Positions 57,622-64,000 of a DNA stretch of 64,000 nucleotides are shown here, in pieces. The position numbers and the translations under genes are program-made. Where the stretch lies: assembly GCA_026027325.1 (NCBI GenBank), contig JAMSLZ010000002.1, positions 930,001 through 994,000 on the forward strand, in the 5' to 3' direction. This DNA comes from Actinomucor elegans. Lineage: Eukaryota; Mucoromycota; Mucoromycetes; Mucorales; Mucoraceae. The notes below the pieces were generated by a model. The model saw only the letters and a list, made by a program, of their open reading frames with translations, made no database searches and was not told the origin of the DNA. Numbering within the stretch: the first letter of the stretch is position 1; each line of letters opens with the position of its first letter.

Positions 57622-59304
57622 TTATATATCTTCATCTTCATCTTCTTCTACCAACTGCAATACTGTGTTGCGTGCATGGTGATTTGTGATGTCTTTTTGA
57701 AAGTATTGTCTGTATTTTTTGTATGGAAATGTTTGAGCCTTTTCAATAGTAGATGTAGGAAATATCCACTCTAAAAACTTCCAAATAAGATAATCCAAAG
57801 CCATTACCATACAAAAAATCTTGCCAGCATACACACCACAACCATAATATCTTCTTAACCTTTCAATTAAAGGTGAATTCTTGGTTTGATAGACTGCTCC
57901 ATATACTTTTTCGGTTCTTTCGGCTACATTGGACCAATTATACATGTCTTTGAGTTGATCATTAAATTGGCTTGGGTCTATCTTGCCAAATCGAAACGTA
58001 TGGATTGCCTTGGACACAGCTATCACAAGATCTAATGTGTATTCGTTAGCAACAGTTACTTATGCCAGTTTACTTATTACCATCTTCTTCAGGACTGGCA
58101 TAATTAATCATATGGTTAGGTAACACTTCAGGCACTCCACCAATTTTGGTACTCACTACAAACAAGCTATTCATTACATGTTAGATAAAAACGCACCATA
58201 TTACACCCTAAAACTTACCCAGCGCATGCAGCTTCGACAATAGCAATACAAAAAGCTTCTGTCAAGCTTGTATTCAAAAAAATGTTGCCCTGAATCAATA
58301 CATCACGTACTTCATGATGTTTAATAGGTCCCAACAGCTCTACACGATCATGCAACAAGTGTTTCTCTCTCATTTGTTCCAAATCGATGCGCTTGGGCCC
58401 ATCACCTCCGATAATAAATCGAACATGCTTGTACATTTCGCAAATACGCGGTATAATTGCAATCAACAGATCCACACCTTTTCTATATACAAGCCGACTG
58501 ATAACAACAATCGTGATCCAATCGGGGTCTGGTCTACTTGGATCAGGTAAGAACTGAGAAGCAACTACAGCATTGGGTATAACTGACACATGTCTCGGTG
58601 ATAGTGCTGCTCTAAGCACCGTATTCTCTTTACTATTAAGCTAAAAACGTTAGTTCCCAATAACTAACAAATCCCCCCCCAACCTACATGATATATTTAC
58701 CTGGTATGAGAAACGCAAATGACATGATCGATATCACTGAGCGTAAACTTGAGCAGTTTATTTGTCAATATCGAAGAAGCGTCCGCGAATCCAAACAGTG
58801 AATGATCCGTAAATACAGCCTTTAATCCCATGGTTTTACTATGCAAGATAGCTTCGTGGCATAGTGAAGAAAAAGCACCATGGCCATGTACAATTTGGAT
58901 ATCTTCGCGTATAATGATGTTTCGAAACAATGGGAAAAAACCATAGATGGTGGGTAGTGTTGCGCCTGAATAGATGACGAGGGTTGAAACATAGTATACT
59001 TTGAGTCCGTTGGTTAAATATCGAACACCAGTGCGATTGCCATAAGCATGAGTCACTATAATGACCTTTTGATCATGTTATTAGCAAGAAAGGAAAAATA
59101 ACATTCAAGGCATTGTTACCTTGTGTCCTCTTTGAATTAAACGTTGTGATAGTTCATATAAATGACTTTCGACACCACCCATGTTGGGGTAGAAAAAGTC
59201 GGATACCATGCTTTATAGAACAAAAGACTGGTTTATTATTACATCATGGCTATGCGATCAGCGATTTTGCTAATTGTTTTAGTTTACCAAATGTTATATA
59301 ACAT
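57622..59304 (-). CDS. PIGA: PIG-A / GPI3, catalytic subunit of GPI-GlcNAc transferase
   Basis: Six exons from the - strand: 59304-59288, 59210-59120, 59065-58701, 58632-58219, 58166-58081 and 58031-57622, giving 460 residues (human 484). The first exon codes only MLYNIC and joins to [20 protein letters not shown], matching the family's [19 protein letters not shown]. Other blocks: [48 protein letters not shown], and [11 protein letters not shown] holding the EX7E motif of GT4 glycosyltransferases. A C-terminal membrane helix ([16 protein letters not shown]) anchors it in the ER, with the catalytic part in the cytosol. It transfers GlcNAc from UDP-GlcNAc to phosphatidylinositol, the first step of GPI-anchor synthesis. 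Confidence 0.95.
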
Positions 59305-60473
59305 GTTTGCATACTTGTTCTGCTTTATCTGAAAAAATGATAATCAGGTGCAAATGATCCCCAATATGTGAGGTAGCTCGCGTTGAGTGACTCGATTTTT
59401 GAAATGGAGCTTTAATTTGAGAAGCATTCGTTTTTCACCACTTTGAGTGAACGTTTTACTTGTAAACAAATATATATATATTCATTGGTGTTTTGTTAAT
59501 AATAAACTATTATTAAGAGGAATAAGGCTTTTTTTTTTTCTTGCAGTGAAAGCACGATTTAGAAGCTTAAAACCGAAAACTAGAAATTTGGTTATAATTT
59601 GTTTCTTCATTATAAAAAACGCCTCACGTTTACATAGTTCGGTAGATAATTAACATGTCCAGATATTTTGCTAATAAATTATGTGCATGACTGAATCTTT
59701 GTATTATGAAAAACGTTAACTGATAGATATTTAGATGGATTGCTGATTTAGAAAAAATATTACTAATTCTAACTCATACTGGCCAATGATATTAAAACGG
59801 AGTAAAATATCTGATCTTGCGACAGCCAGTTACTATTTTTAATGGGAGTAGAACCTACTTTGAAGTCTTTAGATTATAAGGCCATTTGTTTATGGCTATA
59901 GAAGACATTTTAAATGTATACTTTATAACTAAAAATGGTTGATAATATATTACACTATATTGTAATATTTTTTTTTATAATTTAGTTCATAGAAAAAAGT
60001 ACAGGTTTTGCCGGTAGAATCAGAAGAAAGAAAAGTAGCGTATAATTCAGAAATAACTTAAAATTTGGTGAGAATATGCAACGTAATACCATCACTAGTC
60101 GATGCGCAACTAGATTCTGCACAAACTTTGATAAACTTAGTTACTTCTATGATGCCATTTCTATTATACAAAATTCGCACTAAAAGAAAGAGTATATTTC
60201 AATCTGTGATTCTGAAACACTCATTTTTTTTATAGTGCTGAACTTCCGATAGCCAATCAAATCAAGTATCTCGCAAATAAGTGAGAGATCTCAAAGGTGG
60301 GGGTGGGGTTCCATAGATCTATCAAACAAGTGTTCCTTTCTTGTTGGCTTAAAAAAATCTCCTGTTTAAATCTTATTCTTTGTTGGTAATACCCAGATCT
60401 TTTTTTTAGTGCTCTTTCATTTTCTCTTCTTCTTTTTTTTTCAACAAGCTTAGCAATTGTATCAGATAGAACA
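59305..60473. other. Divergent promoter region between PIG-A and cytidylyltransferase
   Basis: About 1.17 kb with no gene. The PIG-A promoter lies at the left and the cytidylyltransferase promoter, with pyrimidine-rich leader tracts near 60405-60440, at the right. A minus-strand frame at 60257-60523 overlaps the leader and is probably chance. Confidence 0.5.
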
Positions 60474-61584
60474 ATGGGTAATAGAACACATGCTGCCAAT
60501 GCTATCCAGCAAGGTACTTGCAAAGACTTGATTAGTTGATAACATACTGATGCTTATTGATATTAGAAGCTACATCATTAAAAAGAACATATTCCGAAAT
60601 ATCGGTCATGGACAATGGCATTGAAGAATTATCCCGAGGCTATGACTTTATCATTAATCAAGTATGGACAGTAGGATTGGTTTTTTTTAAAAAATCGTAA
60701 CTAATACTGGGTTTATTAGCCACCAACCGATAGACCTGTTCGCATTTACTGTGACGGTATCTATGACATGTTTCATTTTGGACATGCAAAAGCACTCGAA
60801 CAAGCTAAAAAATCTTTCCCCAATGTGTATTTGCTGGTTGGAGGTAATTGCTTATGAATAATCAATGATTTGATATTAAAAAAAAAGGTCTCAAACTATA
60901 GTCTGTAGTGATGAGGAAACACACAAGCGAAAGGGAAGAACGGTAATGACAGATACTGAACGCTATGAATCAGTTCGTCACTGTAAATGGGTAGATGAAG
61001 TAATCGAAGCAGCCCCATGGTTCGTCACACAAGAATTCTTGGATGAACATAAAATAGATTATGTCGCACACGATGCTGAACCATACCAATCTTCAGAATC
61101 TGGCGATGTCTATGCCTTTGTTAAATCTCAAGGTCGATTCTTACCTACAAAACGCACGGATGGTATTTCCACGTCGGATTTAATTACGCGTATTGTACGT
61201 GACTATGACAAGTTCTTGCGTAGAAACCTGGAGCGTGGTGTATCTGCAAAAGAACTCAATATTTCATTCTTGAAAGAGCAACAAATTAAGACAAAGCGAA
61301 ACATTGAAAAGGTCAAGACGACTGTCATTGATCATTTAGAAACATGGGAGTCTCAGAGCCACCATTTTATCACTGATTTTGCAAGCCTATTTGGCATTGA
61401 GCTAGTAGTGGTAAGTCGACATTTTTTTTTATAGATAACACAATAGTAACCTTGTAATTAGAGCAACTTTTTAGCTAAAAGAAGGCTGATTACAAGTGGT
61501 TCTAATACACCATCTTCATCAAGAAGAAATTCAAATGAACAAGAAGAGATTCTATCATCTATATCTAAACCTATATCTGCATAA
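60474..61584 (+). CDS. PCT1: Choline-phosphate cytidylyltransferase
   Basis: Five exons, 60474-60513, 60567-60661, 60720-60843, 60902-61410 and 61462-61584, encode 296 residues. The catalytic domain has [21 protein letters not shown], with the CTP-binding HxGH at residues 64-67, and [11 protein letters not shown] near 170, the family signatures. [26 protein letters not shown] is strongly conserved. The enzyme makes CDP-choline from CTP and phosphocholine, the regulated step of the Kennedy pathway. An amphipathic lipid-sensing region should follow near residues 220-260 ([20 protein letters not shown]). The Ser-rich C-terminal tail is a likely phosphorylation site. Spliced forms are not excluded for the last exon. 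Confidence 0.94.
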
Positions 61585-61617
61585 ACATAGAACAAAATAA
61601 ACTTATGTATTATACCA

Positions 61618-62230
61618 TCAAGACTTGAGTTGCTTTATTTCCAACTGTAATTCATCATCTAGATATGATTCTGATTTCCACAAAGCAATTGATCCGGCCA
61701 AATGCTGCTGCGTCGCAAACCCTTCTCCACTTACAATGCCTCTGATACATTCCTATATTGATTTATGATTAGATAATGTATCGCTCAACATTGGTAAATG
61801 AATGGCTAACCTTCACCATATATTCTTGATCGTACATGTCTATACAGTTTCTCATCAATATCACTTCTCTGGGTATATTCACTTCTTCAGTTTGCATTGT
61901 TTCTTCCAAGCCCAATTGTGTCACCACTCGTTCATATTCTTCAAACATAGTGTCCAGCACCTGTTTCACTATTCAACCACGTATTAAATATACACCCAAG
62001 ATTAACTCTTTTTTTTTTTTTTTTTTTTTTTTTTAGCTTACGATTAATCGATACTTGTTCCAGATCTGTAGAAGTTTGACCGAGCACTTGGCGAGAGAGA
62101 TACTGCAAGCCTTTCTCGTTCTCTTTAGCCCATGTATCCAGACTATATATATTGAATAAGTTTTTATATAGGCACTTGCTGTATTAGCAATTTACCAAGA
62201 TTTGAATGTGGCAAATGAAATAGACTCCAT
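61618..62230 (-). CDS. Small helical protein resembling CDK2-interacting protein (CINP)
   Basis: Four exons from the - strand: 62230-62196, 62142-62042, 61968-61811 and 61752-61618, giving 142 residues, all helical. A long T run sits in intron 2. The region CIDMYDQEYMVKECIRGIV, then a spacer, then LAGSIALWKSESYLDDELQLEI follows the order of the human CINP C-terminus (LEMY...E...K, then L..LSMWLHQPYV...L). The N-terminal W-x-x-x-N heptad-like helix also fits. CINP links CDK2, CDC7 and the ATR pathway in animals and has fungal relatives. The match is recalled and partial, so treat the name as a hypothesis. It is tail-to-tail with the cytidylyltransferase, 33 bp apart. Confidence 0.6.
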
Positions 62231-64000
62231 CGATAGATCTTGGGATTGTGAATTGAAAAGAGGTCGAGACAAAAACTTTGGAACCAAAAAAAAAGGCCGA
62301 ATTTATGGAGGGCCCAGTCACGTAGTACGCGTTAGCCGCTTACGCTATTGAGCAAAAACCGTCAATTTAAGCATTCGTTTCTCGTGCTTCAATATTGTTT
62401 CCTAAACTGCTGAACAAGACTAATTGAGCAGCTTCCTTTGATTTCAAAGGGTTTTCACTATGAAATAGCAAAGTGGCTCAATCATTCATTTGTCATAATG
62501 CAAACCTACAAGCAAAAAACATAATTTTGGATGAACGCCCAACATGTATTTATAATTGTGTATATTGTCTTCAGAAATCATATCAAGTGAATAATCCCAT
62601 AATACGTTTTATCGTAGTTGAGCTTTAAAGATCCAGGGTCTTATGCAAAATCACTTTATATAACATATTTCGTGCAATCCTCTTGGCATTTAAAAGACAT
62701 AAAGGCTCGTTCTTGCAGTCTTTTGCGGCAGTTTGATCTATTACTACATAATCAGTGAGGCTTGGTTGTTAACCTATCAATATGGGCCGAGTTGTCCGGT
62801 TTCCAGGTTAGTCTTCACAGCAAATTCGGTCTAAATGATTAGGCGGCCCCGCTTTTTTGTACACGCTATCTTACTATACATATTTTTAGAAATAATATCA
62901 CATTTAGACTTGGTAGAATGTTCATTGCTAAACATACTAGTTAATTCGTATGGAGTAGTTAGTCAGTTATCTATGTTCATTACCAGCATCAGAAAAAAAA
63001 ATAAAGGCCAACTAAAAGAACCTCTGAGTTAAACAAGTTGGTTGTTCAGCTAGACAGGAAGCGTTGAAATATCCATACCTATTAATGATAAAAATGGCTA
63101 CAAGAAAGCTATCGGCTAAATAGCTGATTGAGATTCTCCTCCGGCAAAGACAATTATACGACTAATTCAAATAGATCTAACCATTTACTAAACGCAGTAG
63201 TTCATCCTGTACATGGAGCACTCATTTAATGTGACATTAAACCGAGATCAATCGCAATCTTGATCTTCAATTCGTGTACTACTTGACGGTTTTGGAAGGT
63301 AATTGACATACAATCTTTAGAGTGAGCATGTATCTGGATGATACTATGCGGTATTAAGATACAAAGCACTACACATACTTAAGATCTCAGCTCATCTAAT
63401 CTGGCATTCAATAATAATACAATATTTAATAGATCTCAAGCTGTGCAATAGAGATATTGGTCTTTCTTTTACATTTATAAACAAACCGCACGTTCAGCGT
63501 GATCGAATTGCTATAGTTCCTTTTGTAGTAGAAATCAACTTGTATATTCCATATAACTCTCACTATTCCAATTTTTCAGATTTTTTACTATAAAAATTAT
63601 ATTACAATCGTGCAAGGAAAAGGCTAAATCAAGATATAGACAGTTTTAACTCTTTTAACAAAACGCATCAACTATTACATTCTCTCTTTCCTTTTTTTTT
63701 GATAGTAATGTATTCGTTTTTATAAGCAAAATGAATGGCAAAACTGAGTTCCAAAGACCTAAATGAAGAAATGCTGATCTTTTCTCTATTACTTGCCTGC
63801 AGAGCTATAATAATATGGTAATTAGACTAGCGCATTATGTTCAACGTATTTCCCGACACCCAATATTCAAATTTGTTTTGGTAATGGCATAGATAGAATT
63901 GTCTAAGCCGAGAGATTTTGTTAATACACCTATGGGCCATATTTTCGGTTCCCCCGTACATAATGAAATTGGTGCAGATTTTTATCTGTAACCGCGTTAC
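62231..64000. other. Gene-free interval to end of window
   Basis: AT-rich sequence with short unsupported frames. A copy of the ACATTAAACCGAGATCAATCG motif lies at 63233-63253. No gene, RNA gene or complete mobile element recognised; a gene may start beyond the right edge. Confidence 0.45.

Noticed and set aside
60257..60523. 88-codon minus-strand frame with a hydrophobic start
   Set aside because: Overlaps the leader and first exon of the cytidylyltransferase; probably chance.
1..64000. CRISPR arrays, operons, ribosome-binding sites, rRNA genes
   Set aside because: Gene structure is clearly eukaryotic, and no regularly spaced direct repeats or rRNA sequence were seen.

Overview
The window is eukaryotic and reads as an AT-rich filamentous fungus of the Mucoromycota, probably Mucorales. 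Genes are compact and many carry short GT-AG introns of about 50-90 nt, intergenic gaps are often only 100-200 bp, and homopolymer A/T tracts are frequent. The gene set (ARL8, PIG-A, P4-ATPase, CTP:phosphocholine cytidylyltransferase, mitochondrial ACP, a fungal protoglobin) fits an early-diverging fungus. The taxon is an inference; no rRNA or tRNA gene was found to anchor it.

Region by region. 0-5 kb holds one intact F-box gene and one decayed paralogue on the + strand. 5.4-11.9 kb is conserved housekeeping: an SDR-type 3-oxoacyl-ACP reductase, a nine-exon phospholipid flippase with no ATG at its 5' end, and a tail-anchored protoglobin. 12.2-12.5 kb is a solo LTR. 14.1-23.0 kb has a G-patch/zinc-finger protein, mitochondrial acyl carrier protein, ARL8, a large disordered protein with two U2AF-ligand-like motifs, and an SLC35F-type transporter with a GC-AG intron and a 14-nt exon.

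23.7-44.1 kb is the most unusual part. Four intact F-box genes and one wrecked copy all lie on the - strand. Each gap between them holds a decayed non-LTR (LINE-type) retrotransposon piece on the + strand. One LINE carries two nested insertions, each with its own target-site duplication: a short LINE 3' fragment (13 bp) and a solo LTR (5 bp). The F-box paralogues have near-identical upstream flanks and C-terminal halves but a strongly diverged segment at about residues 60-200.

44.7-64 kb returns to single-copy genes: a TauD-type dioxygenase, an orphan acidic protein, a disordered protein with a CUE-like C-terminus, an MFS sugar porter, another orphan acidic protein that ends 1 nt from the stop codon of convergent PIG-A, the cytidylyltransferase, and a small convergent gene resembling CDK2-interacting protein.

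Several products act in membrane lipid biology (flippase, cytidylyltransferase, PIG-A, ARL8 trafficking), and the reductase and ACP would both serve mitochondrial type II fatty-acid synthesis. Nothing suggests an operon-like arrangement. Exon boundaries were set by hand from splice signals, frame continuity and recalled family alignments.
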